From: an uncultured Collinsella sp.
GTDB taxonomy: Bacteria; Actinomycetota; Coriobacteriia; Coriobacteriales; Coriobacteriaceae
Direction: 5' to 3'
Length of the DNA stretch: 8,001 nt
Assembly (NCBI GenBank): GCA_902489225.1
Contig: CABTZA010000085.1
Coordinates: 1-8,001, forward strand
In this document: piece after piece, positions 1 to 5,799 of the stretch
Numbering within the stretch: the first letter of the stretch is position 1
How the letters are laid out: the number at the start of each line of letters is the position of its first letter
Translations under genes and position numbers: made by a program
Notes under the pieces: generated by a model
Told to the model about the DNA's origin: nothing
The model's database searches: none
What the model saw: only the letters and a program-made list of their open reading frames with translations

Positions 1-1680
1 GGCCTCACAGCAGCGCTGAGCTTTGGTGGCGTTATGGCCCCGGCCACGATGGCGTTTGCTACTACTCTGAACAATCGCATCACCATCAAGCAAAATGCAG
101 AAAATACGGACGCAACGAATCCCAACAGAAAGACGCAGTTCGTCGCTTATCAGATTTTTAATGCCAAAGTGGTTGATGGAACTAGCGCAAGCGATAAGGT
201 CGTTTCCGATGTCGCATGGGCTGAAAATGTAACGGAACCTACCCAGGCTAGCATTATTAATGCAATTAAGCAGAGTGCTGGTTACGATTCTAGTAAGTCG
301 AAGCTTCCTGAAGACAAAACGCCCACCGCGCAGGATGTTGCTGACTGGATGGCTGATAATCTCCAAGACGCTTCTTGGGTTGTGAATAATGGCGATTTGC
401 TCGATACGATTGCCGACTTGGTCAAGGGCACTACTCCTGCCATGCCAAGGGGGGCTTCTAGCGCTGCTTTCGCCGCGGATGATACCTCAATTTCCTTTAA
501 GAACTCTGGCTACTATCTCTTCCTGACGGACGATAGTTCTATCGGTACTAAGGACAGCTATTCCGAGTTGAGGCAGACTGGTACTTCGCCGATTTTCGCT
601 GTTATAGGCGGTAGTGCTGTTGAGGTTACCGAGAAGACTGGTATACCTACGGTTACAAAGAAGATTAAGGACGACAAGTCCGGCGCTGGATGGGCCGATA
701 AGGCTGACTCGCAGGTTGGTCAGGATGTTAAATATCAGCTAACCGGCACCGTTGCCGAAAATGTGGCCTCGTTCGATAGTTACTACTACGAGTTTCGCGA
801 TGAGCTTTCTGCTGGCCTGACGGTTACCGACGCTTCCATTAAGGTATTTGCAGGCAGCGATCGTGCCAGCGCTGTCGAAATTACTTCTGGATTCACTCCC
901 GAAGTCAAGAATGCTGAAAACGGCGCCGGCCAAACCCTGACCGTAAAGTTCGATAATCTCAAACTTGCCGTTGCGAACCTCTCGTCTAGTACCAAGATTT
1001 TTGTTGAGTATACCGCTCAGCTTGATCCCAATAAGGCAGTCGTCGGTGGCGAGGGCAATGAGAACACTGTCAAGCTCATCTATTCCAACAACCCCATGAG
1101 CGATGGTAAGGGTGAGTCCGTGCCCGATACCGTCCGCGATTACACTTACGCGCTCAAGCTCGTCAAGGGGGACTCAGCAGACGAGACGGCTAAACTCAGC
1201 GGCGTAAAGTTCACCATCCAGGCCACCGGCGCCGACGAGGGTGATGGCACCAAGTTTGTCCAGGAGGATGGTTCGCTCGGCGCCGACTCCTATGAGTTCA
1301 CGACCGATCGTAACGGCGAGATTAATATCAAGGGCCTCGATGCTGGTACCTATACGGTCGAGGAGACTCACACGCTCGACGGCTACAACACGTTGCCCAA
1401 ATTCACCTTCACCATCACGGCTGATGGTCTCGGCAATGATGAGGGGAATAATAACCTGAGTGTCAGTGCGACCAAGAATGGTTCTGACCTCGTTATGAAA
1501 CCGTCTGTTGATAACGGCACCGTCACTCTCACCGTCAAGAACAAGAAGGGCTCCGGCCTCCCGCTCACCGGTCTCAACGGCGTGACCTTCACTTGGATCG
1601 CTGGTGGCGCGGTGCTGTGCATCGGCGTGGCGCACCTCATCCGCAGCCGTAAGCAGGCTGAGGAGTCCGAGCAGGAGTAA
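1..1680 (+). CDS. LPxTG-anchored isopeptide-forming fimbrial (pilin) protein, 5' end outside window
   Basis: Major or minor subunit of a sortase-assembled surface pilus. The reading frame is open from base 1, so the ATG at 34 is internal: the codons before it encode the hydrophobic core of a signal peptide, which ends in an Ala-Phe-Ala cleavage-type site just after the ATG at 34. In visible numbering (559 residues), an N-terminal pilin domain covers about 25-215. A fimbrial D2-type isopeptide domain covers about 216-380, beginning at PTVTKKIKD. A Cna-B/SpaA-like domain covers about 381-510, with candidate isopeptide Lys389 (LVKGD) and an E-box-like YTVEET (Glu454/455). The cell-wall sorting signal is LPLTG at 520-524, followed by a hydrophobic stretch and an Arg/Lys tail. 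No classical YPKN pilin motif is seen, so shaft versus tip or base role is open. A strong terminator follows. The first two thirds are AT-richer than the last third. The family call is confident; the polymerising lysine is not identified. Confidence 0.9.
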   Translation, partial: GLTAALSFGGVMAPATMAFATTLNNRITIKQNAENTDATNPNRKTQFVAYQIFNAKVVDGTSASDKVVSDVAWAENVTEPTQASIINAIKQSAGYDSSKSKLPEDKTPTAQDVADWMADNLQDASWVVNNGDLLDTIADLVKGTTPAMPRGASSAAFAADDTSISFKNSGYYLFLTDDSSIGTKDSYSELRQTGTSPIFAVIGGSAVEVTEKTGIPTVTKKIKDDKSGAGWADKADSQVGQDVKYQLTGTVAENVASFDSYYYEFRDELSAGLTVTDASIKVFAGSDRASAVEITSGFTPEVKNAENGAGQTLTVKFDNLKLAVANLSSSTKIFVEYTAQLDPNKAVVGGEGNENTVKLIYSNNPMSDGKGESVPDTVRDYTYALKLVKGDSADETAKLSGVKFTIQATGADEGDGTKFVQEDGSLGADSYEFTTDRNGEINIKGLDAGTYTVEETHTLDGYNTLPKFTFTITADGLGNDEGNNNLSVSATKNGSDLVMKPSVDNGTVTLTVKNKKGSGLPLTGLNGVTFTWIAGGAVLCIGVAHLIRSRKQAEESEQE

Positions 1681-1780
1681 CGCTCGCCCACCCATCCCTT
1701 TGGCAGGTGGGATGTGATGGCCATGAGACTTGCGGACACTTTTCTCGTCCAGCCACGTTCTTGCTTTGCCATTCTCTTTT

Positions 1781-1818
1781 CGGGGCAGACTCCGCACTGG
1801 AGTTTGCCCCGTTTTTTT
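1781..1818 (+). terminator. Rho-independent terminator of the pilin gene
   Basis: A 13-bp stem (1781-1793 with 1799-1811, one G.U pair), a 5-base loop GCACT, and then seven T residues at 1812-1818. It lies 100 bases after the pilin stop codon and has the textbook form of an intrinsic terminator. It separates the pilin transcript from the genes downstream. Confidence 0.93.
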
Positions 1819-1984
1819 GGATAACGCAGCCAGGTTCCATTGCCCGATGGATCGAGCGTATGACTATCGAACAGATGTTTGCAATTATTGCGTTTACCAG
1901 CTGTGGGTGCATAAACTCGCAGTAAAATGGCTTTGCGACGCATTCCGTGCGCGGGCGGCCGACGACTCGATCGGAGGTCCCCAA
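1819..1984 (+). promoter_or_regulatory. Intergenic leader with weak promoter candidates for the small gene
   Basis: No gene is supported here. As the small gene at 1985 follows a strong terminator, it needs its own promoter. Two weak candidates are visible: TTGCGT (1888-1893) with 16-bp spacing to CATAAA (1910-1915), and a better -10-like box TAAAAT (1923-1928) without a recognisable -35. Neither is convincing alone. Bases 1681-1780 before the terminator also hold no gene, only a short CCCACC/GGTGGG inverted repeat (1687-1692, 1706-1711). Confidence 0.25.
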
Positions 1985-2137
1985 ATGCTGAAATTCCTTA
2001 ACGCGCTCGCCGCCCTCGCGGCGGTGGGCACGTTCGTCATCGCGTTTCTTGACTCGTATGAGGTTCGGTTTAAGGTCCGTAGGCGCACGCGCGGTGCGGA
2101 CGGTAGAAGGCATTTGCGCCGCAACAAGCGCAAATAA
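1985..2137 (+). CDS. Small single-pass membrane protein with Arg/Lys-rich tail (50 aa, hypothetical)
   Basis: I do not recognise a family. The start is chosen because GGAGG (1973-1977) sits 7 bases before the ATG at 1985. A longer in-frame reading from 1730 would run through the pilin terminator and is rejected. Residues 4-22 form one hydrophobic segment (LNALAALAAVGTFVIAFL), followed by a short acidic/aromatic linker. A strongly basic tail then runs from about residue 29 to the end (RRRTRGADGRRHLRRNKRK). The predicted arrangement is one membrane helix with the basic end inside (positive-inside rule). A hairpin begins directly after the stop, so the gene sits as a separate unit between two terminator-like structures. 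It could be a small membrane regulator or stress peptide; the sequence does not decide. The main doubt is whether it is expressed. Confidence 0.55.
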   Translation: MLKFLNALAALAAVGTFVIAFLDSYEVRFKVRRRTRGADGRRHLRRNKRK

Positions 2138-2138
2138 G

Positions 2139-2166
2139 AATGCCCGGGGTTCGGAGCCCGGGCATT
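2139..2166 (+). terminator. Terminator-like hairpin after the small gene
   Basis: A perfect 10-bp stem, AATGCCCGGG (2139-2148) with CCCGGGCATT (2157-2166), and an 8-base loop, starting two bases after the stop codon. Only a short T run closes the 3' arm, so termination may be partial. The A-rich 5' side (CAAATAAGAA) could provide a short U tract on the opposite strand. Confidence 0.6.
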
Positions 2167-2304
2167 TAACAAAACCAGAAAACTAGGCCGCCCGCGCTCT
2201 CGTACACTTACGCGGGGTGCGTCGTTTTCTATTGACATTGTATCCCGAATCGCCCCGCCGATCCGGGACATTCTGAAAACTCAAATGCGGGCTTATGCAC
2301 GAAA

Positions 2305-2355
2305 GGAATCTCGTCAATTCCGAAAATTATGTATAATTCCAATATAAACTGGAAT
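2305..2355 (+). promoter_or_regulatory. Promoter with four GGAAT/ATTCC half-sites: candidate autoregulatory operator
   Basis: A consensus -10 box TATAAT lies at 2332-2337, with a weak -35 TCGTCA at 2311-2316 (15-bp spacing). Around it sit two inverted repeats. One is GGAAT(2305-2309)-7-ATTCC(2317-2321), overlapping the -35. The other is ATTCCA(2336-2341)-8-TGGAAT(2350-2355), overlapping the end of the -10 and the expected transcription start. The two inward copies also form a direct repeat AATTCC (2316, 2335) spaced 19 bp, close to two helical turns. AbiEi-type antitoxins are known to repress their own promoter through paired inverted repeats, and this layout fits. Binding by the adjacent regulator is inferred. 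Confidence 0.6.
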
Positions 2356-2364
2356 CAAACGAAA

Positions 2365-3336
2365 ATGATGGAAATGAACGAAGCGCTAATCTACTTACAA
2401 GAAGCACTAGGCCTCTCCGCCAAGGCCAAAACTTGGCCTGGATCCACACGCTTGCCGCTGCATCTGCGGGCGGTTGAGGTCCGCGCTGTTGACGCAAACG
2501 GTTTTTCGTTTTTGCTTGCAAGTTTGCCTACTGGCGTCGGGCTTCCCGAGGCTAAGAGAGTCTATAGTCAGCTAGCCTTACGCGCGGAGACTCCTGTTGT
2601 CGTTTCGTTTCCTGATGCCGATGCACGTCAGCGCAAAGCATTGATCGCACAAGGGATTCCCTTTGTCTGCCCAGGTAGACAGGCTTTTCTTCCATTTATG
2701 GGCACAGCCTGCACGGAGAGGGGCGGTGCCCGGTTTCGCAATCGCGCGACCAAGATGTCACCCAACGCACAGGTTGCCGCAATCTGGGGAGTAGCCCAGG
2801 AGCCATATCGTCCCTATGACCTTTGTCGTGCGCTTGGGATTTCGGCAAGCCGCGCGAGTGAGGCCATAACCGAGCTTGTTGACAGGGGGCTCGCGAGGCG
2901 CGAGCGTCGCGAGCGACGTGTCGTCGTGTTCCCTGTTGCTGTTGATCTTTTGCTCAGTGAGCACATGGCAGAGCTCTCCTCGCCTGTCTCGAAGGTCTTT
3001 TTTGCAAGGAAGACGCCGCAGATCGACTGTCTTGTTGACGCCGGGGAGACGGCGCTCGCCGCGCGTTCGATGCTCGCTGCGCCGGGCATGGAACAAAAGG
3101 CCGTCTTAAGAAGTGCATGGCGTCAACTGAGCGACCTCGAAGTCGCAGACGGGGAGTTGCCGGATAACGAGACGGCGATGATCCAAGTGTGGCGCTATGC
3201 GCCCGTGTTTGCCGACTCCTCCCGTGTCGACAACATTTCGCTTGCGCTATCTTTGGCGGCAATTGACGATGAGCGAATTCAGCTCGAAGTCGATCGAATG
3301 TTTGAAAGGGAATATCCATGGCAAGAAGCGCTGTAG
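2365..3336 (+). CDS. Winged-helix transcriptional regulator, candidate AbiEi-like antitoxin
   Basis: Likely DNA-binding partner of the nucleotidyltransferase-like gene that overlaps its end. From ATG 2365 it is 323 residues. An N-terminal region (about 1-125) has no motif I can name. It is followed by a winged helix-turn-helix at about 134-190, with RPYDLCRALGISASRASEAI as its core (149-168), an Arg-rich wing (RRERRERR) and a beta-like VVVFPV strand. The C-terminal domain has a QVWRY motif and a final 'DERIQLEVD' segment, as I recall from MarR-annotated regulators paired with AbiEii-like proteins. An upstream in-frame ATG at 2329 precedes the TATAAT box and has no usable ribosome site. ATGs at 2365, 2368 and 2374 all fit the promoter, and none has a strong Shine-Dalgarno. 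The gene overlaps the next one by 19 bases, suggesting translational coupling. The function is inferred from domain and context. Confidence 0.7.
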   Translation: MMEMNEALIYLQEALGLSAKAKTWPGSTRLPLHLRAVEVRAVDANGFSFLLASLPTGVGLPEAKRVYSQLALRAETPVVVSFPDADARQRKALIAQGIPFVCPGRQAFLPFMGTACTERGGARFRNRATKMSPNAQVAAIWGVAQEPYRPYDLCRALGISASRASEAITELVDRGLARRERRERRVVVFPVAVDLLLSEHMAELSSPVSKVFFARKTPQIDCLVDAGETALAARSMLAAPGMEQKAVLRSAWRQLSDLEVADGELPDNETAMIQVWRYAPVFADSSRVDNISLALSLAAIDDERIQLEVDRMFEREYPWQEAL

Positions 3337-4090
3337 AAGGCCTCCAAGAATTTCAGCAGCATATGCAAGAAGCTGCAGGATCGTATGCCCTTATCGGCGG
3401 CACGGCATGCGACATTTTGCTCGCGGAGGCGGGACTTCCGTTTAGGGCGACTCACGATTTTGATGTGGTAATTGTCGCCGATGACCGGTTGCCTCAGACG
3501 GCAGAAGCCATATGGACTTGGTGCGTGATGGCGGTTACCGCTGCGGCTGGGGCGAAGGCAAAGGCTCATGTTTTTATCGGTTCACAGAGCCTAAGAGGCC
3601 GGGTTACCCCCATATGATCGAACTCTTCGCGAAGTGCCCCGACTTTCTAAAGGGTCGTGAGGGGATTGATGTGGCGCCAATTCACGTTGATGAAAACATA
3701 AGCAGTCTTTCGGCAATTTTGTTGGACGATGCTTACTACAGCTTGTTCCTTCAGGGAATTCGGACCGTAGGCGGCGTTTCGGTCCTGGGTACGGAATACA
3801 TTGTCCCGTTCAAAGCGAAGGCGTATCTCGACCTAAAAGCTAGAAGGGAAGCGGGGGAGAACGTTGATTCGAAGAAGGTAAAAAAGCATAAACGCGATGC
3901 GCTGAGGCTTGCTCAGCTGCTTGGCGAGTCGGAAGGTGTCGACCTGCGCGGAGAACTGAAGGACGATATGATTGCGTTTGTTAAAGATTGTGAGGTGGGC
4001 GACGTCAATCTGAAACAGATCGGGGTTGCGGGCGCAACGATGGCGCAGTTGCTTGAGACGATGAAAGCAACATATGGCTTGATTGGTTGA
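3318..4090 (+). pseudogene. Frameshifted nucleotidyltransferase (AbiEii-like toxin candidate)
   Basis: Two frames together make one protein of about 257 residues. The first (ATG 3318, ribosome site AAAGGG at 3305-3310, 7-base spacing) carries the nucleotidyltransferase motif GGTA (27-30) followed by HDFD (Asp47, Asp49). It stays homologous to about Ile-Trp-Thr at 3510-3518, then runs out of frame to a stop at 3617. The second frame takes up from about 3521 (VRDGGYRCGWGEGKG) and runs to the stop at 4090, including MIELF, SLSAILLDDAYY, PFKAKAYLDLKARREAGE and KKHKRDALRLAQLL. A one-base loss near 3519-3520, such as ACT TTG to ACT TG, explains the break. No slippery heptamer for programmed -1 shifting is visible there. 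An intact protein would be expected to transfer nucleotides to a cellular target, with the upstream regulator as antidote. As read, only a 99-residue fragment would be made. A sequencing error is possible. Confidence 0.72.
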
Positions 4091-4105
4091 GTGTGGTTAC
4101 GTGGC

Positions 4106-4136
4106 CCGGACGGTGCAGTCTAGCTGCGTTGTCCGG
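4106..4136. repeat. 13-bp-arm hairpin without U tract
   Basis: CCGGACGGTGCAG (4106-4118) pairs with CTGCGTTGTCCGG (4124-4136) along its whole length, with three G.U pairs in the middle and a 5-base loop TCTAG. No T run follows on either strand. It lies between the end of the toxin-like gene and the sortase, so it may mark the 3' end of the AbiE-like transcript or protect it, but it is not a standard intrinsic terminator. Confidence 0.5.
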
Positions 4137-4201
4137 CGCGGAAGCTCGCTAATCGGCTATTATTTGTTTAGACAACCTGAGCTATAGAGGAGTGACCGGC
4201 G

Positions 4202-5140
4202 ATGGTGCAGGGCGCCAAACATATGAAGAGCAATAACGCCGCGGCCAACGGCGGCTCAAGCCCTCAACCCAAACCTCAACCAAAGCCCAAACGCCGCCGC
4301 AAGCGGCTGCCGCGCTGGGCCGACCGGCTCATCACCATCGTCATCATCCTTATTGGCGTGGGCCTTATGACCTGGCCGTGGATCTTGGACCGGCTCGAGG
4401 CCTCGGGCGTGTTCAACCAGATCAGCACGGTGTCCAGCACCGTTGACGCGCTGTCTGCCGAGGAGCGCGAGCGCATCCTGCTCCAGGCGCGCTCCTTTAA
4501 TGAGCAGCTGGCGGGCGAGGCCACCGAGCTTCCCGCCGACCAGATCGAGCCCTACGCCCAGCAGCTCATCTTTGACCGCGACCCCATGATGAGCTGGGTC
4601 GAGATCCCCTCCATCGACGTGAGCATGCCCATCTACCACGGCACGAGCGAAGAAGTCCTTATGGCGGGCGTCGGCCACCTGGAGGGCACGAGCCTGCCGG
4701 TGGGCGGCACCTCGACGCATTGCGTGCTCACCGCGCATTCGGGCATGCGCAACCTGAGCATGTTCGACGACATCCATTCGCTGGAGCCCGGCGACTTGGT
4801 GCTGCTGCACACCATGAACAAGACGCTCGCCTACAAGATGGTGGACTCCGAGGTGGTACTGCCCGAGGAGATGGAGTCGCTGACCATAGAGCCCGGCGCC
4901 GACAAGGTGACGCTCGTCACCTGCACGCCCTACGGCGTGAACGACCATCGTCTGCTGGTGCATTGCGTGCGCACCAAGTACAACAAGAAGGACGTCGACA
5001 AGCAAAAGTCGCTGGCCGGCCGCCACTGGGGCAAGCGTGAGTTTGCCGTGCTCATCGTGGTCGTGGCCATTGTGCTGTTGCTGCTGGACATCGTGATCCA
5101 CGCGGTCCGCAAGCGCCGCAAGGCCAAGGCCTCGGCATAA
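4202..5140 (+). CDS. Class C (pilus-assembly) sortase
   Basis: Membrane transpeptidase that cleaves LPxTG-type signals and joins pilin subunits to one another or to the cell wall precursor. It has 312 residues. A Pro/Gln/Lys-rich cytoplasmic tail (about 21-36) leads into a first membrane helix at about 43-62. The sortase beta-barrel begins at WVEIPSIDVSMPIYHGT. The catalytic residues are His179 (LTAHSG), Cys241 (TLVTCTPYGVN) and Arg250 (HRLLV). A second membrane helix at about 281-301 is followed by a basic tail, and this two-helix plan is typical of class C. The usual DPF/DPW lid motif is not obvious; IEPY before the barrel is a possible replacement. The start at 4202 is supported by AGAGGAG (4186-4192) at 9-base spacing; a second in-frame ATG lies at 4223. 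A weak -10 TATTAT (4158-4163) is present upstream. The LPLTG pilin at the window start is a plausible substrate, but the genes are not adjacent. Confidence 0.93.
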   Translation: MVQGAKHMKSNNAAANGGSSPQPKPQPKPKRRRKRLPRWADRLITIVIILIGVGLMTWPWILDRLEASGVFNQISTVSSTVDALSAEERERILLQARSFNEQLAGEATELPADQIEPYAQQLIFDRDPMMSWVEIPSIDVSMPIYHGTSEEVLMAGVGHLEGTSLPVGGTSTHCVLTAHSGMRNLSMFDDIHSLEPGDLVLLHTMNKTLAYKMVDSEVVLPEEMESLTIEPGADKVTLVTCTPYGVNDHRLLVHCVRTKYNKKDVDKQKSLAGRHWGKREFAVLIVVVAIVLLLLDIVIHAVRKRRKAKASA

Positions 5141-5153
5141 GACATTCTCCAGA

Positions 5154-5188
5154 ACCACCACAAAGGGGACGGGCGCCTTTGTGGTGGT
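5154..5188. repeat. Perfect 13-bp inverted repeat after the sortase gene
   Basis: ACCACCACAAAGG (5154-5166) and its exact complement CCTTTGTGGTGGT (5176-5188) flank a 9-base loop, 13 bases after the sortase stop codon. No T run follows, so simple intrinsic termination is doubtful. The form suggests a dispersed palindromic (REP-like) unit or a bidirectional hairpin end. The dispersed nature is inferred, not shown here. Confidence 0.7.
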
Positions 5189-5198
5189 CGGGGCTTCC

Positions 5199-5263
5199 AA
5201 ACCATCGCAACATTCGATGAAGATCGCGATTTTGACGAAAAGCGTCGAATGTTGTGATGGTTT
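5199..5263. repeat. Long hairpin with 21-bp arms and 23-base loop
   Basis: Bases 5199-5219 pair with 5243-5263 along the whole length (core CATTCGATG with CGTCGAATG), with only two G.U wobbles. The loop (5220-5242) contains the palindrome ATCGCGAT. The 3' arm ends in TTTT (5261-5264), so it could also act as a terminator for the sortase transcript. Its last bases GGTTTT are also the start of the first 21-bp tandem repeat, so the two elements are joined. Confidence 0.75.
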
Positions 5264-5342
5264 TCGTTGTGGGCGAGACGGTTTTCGTTGCGGGCGGGAC
5301 GGTTTTCGTTGTGGACAGGACGGTTTTCGCTATGGACGGTGC
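5259..5342. repeat. Four tandem 21-bp repeats (minisatellite-like)
   Basis: Units at 5259-5279, 5280-5300, 5301-5321 and 5322-5342 all begin GGTTTTCG and continue as TTGTGGGCGRGAC-like sequence, diverging gradually toward the 3' end. A fifth, shortened copy (GGTTTCGC) starts at 5343. The unit is a multiple of three, so several frames stay open through it, but no start with a good ribosome site and no recognisable protein supports coding. It lies between the long hairpin and the gatC promoter region. Confidence 0.85.
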
Positions 5343-5357
5343 GGTTTCGCTGCAGAA

Positions 5358-5386
5358 CCGCCAGCCCGCCGCCCGCCAGCCCGCCG
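5358..5386. repeat. 15-bp-period direct repeat, GC-rich
   Basis: CCGCCAGCCCGCCG occurs at 5358-5371 and again at 5373-5386, a 15-base period. It directly follows the fading copies of the 21-bp repeat and is C-rich on the + strand. Apart from this repeat I see no gene or structure in 5343-5440. Confidence 0.7.
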
Positions 5387-5446
5387 TCCTCGTTACGTTT
5401 TCGCTGCATTTGGGTAAAGCGCCTGCTCCAAGCCGGCGTTGCCCTG

Positions 5447-5452
5447 TATACT
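5447..5452 (+). promoter_or_regulatory. Probable -10 box of the gatCAB promoter
   Basis: TATACT (5447-5452) lies 35 bases before the gatC start codon, which would give a leader of about 30 bases. The -35 region (around 5424-5430, TGCTCCA) is poor. No T-box or other leader structure fits in such a short leader. Confidence 0.45.
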
Positions 5453-5487
5453 AGAGCGGTTTAACTGTTATGCGGAAGGGAGCGCCT

Positions 5488-5799
5488 ATGGCACTCAGCG
5501 AGAAAGACGTGCGCGGCATCGCCGAGTACGCAAAGATCGCACTGACCGATGACGAGCTCGCCCAGATGACGTCCTACATGAACGACGCCGTCCAGATGCT
5601 CGAGCCCGTCTTGCAATATGACTTGCCCGACGTGGAGCCCACGTTCCATCCCATCGGAAGCCTGTCCAACGTGATGGGCGACGACCTGCGCGAGCCCGAG
5701 CGCGATCTGCCGCTCGACGTTGCCCTGGAAAACGCCGGCAGCGCGCGTGACCGCTACTTCCGCGTGCCGTCCATTTTGGGAGAGGGGGAGAGCGAGTAA
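5488..5799 (+). CDS. gatC: Aspartyl/glutamyl-tRNA amidotransferase subunit C
   Basis: Small stabilising subunit of the GatCAB complex, which amidates Glu-tRNA(Gln) and/or Asp-tRNA(Asn) in the cytoplasm. GatC wraps around GatA at the interface with GatB. The 103 residues match the family: an N-terminal helix DVRGIAEYAKIALTDDEL, the central VEPTFHP turn, a DDLREPERDLP stretch and the C-terminal DRYFRVPSIL signature. The ATG at 5488 is chosen because GGAAGGGA (5474-5481) lies 6 bases upstream; an in-frame ATG at 5470 sits upstream of that site and would add only six residues before it. The stop overlaps the gatA start (TAATG), so translation is probably coupled. Confidence 0.96.
   Translation: MALSEKDVRGIAEYAKIALTDDELAQMTSYMNDAVQMLEPVLQYDLPDVEPTFHPIGSLSNVMGDDLREPERDLPLDVALENAGSARDRYFRVPSILGEGESE

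Noticed and set aside
1730..2137. A longer 135-codon version of the small membrane protein
   Set aside because: It would read through the strong terminator at 1781-1818, and the good ribosome site belongs to the ATG at 1985.
2232..2237. A perfect TTGACA -35 box
   Set aside because: Bases 15-19 downstream are GC-rich (CCCCGCCG) with no -10 box, so it is not a convincing promoter. A nearby imperfect inverted repeat (2243-2250 with 2261-2268) was also seen but is weak.
3485..3617. Programmed -1 frameshifting in the toxin-like gene
   Set aside because: No X-XXY-YYZ slippery heptamer is visible near the junction at 3515-3521; a mutation or error is simpler.
4256..5200. A 314-codon open frame on the minus strand opposite the sortase
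   Set aside because: It is the GC-driven antisense shadow of the sortase gene; its product is low-complexity His/Val/Gly-rich with no domain, while the + strand has full catalytic motifs.
5181..5464. Overlapping short + strand frames through the 21-bp repeats
   Set aside because: Openness follows from the unit being a multiple of three; no start with a ribosome site and only repeat-derived peptides.
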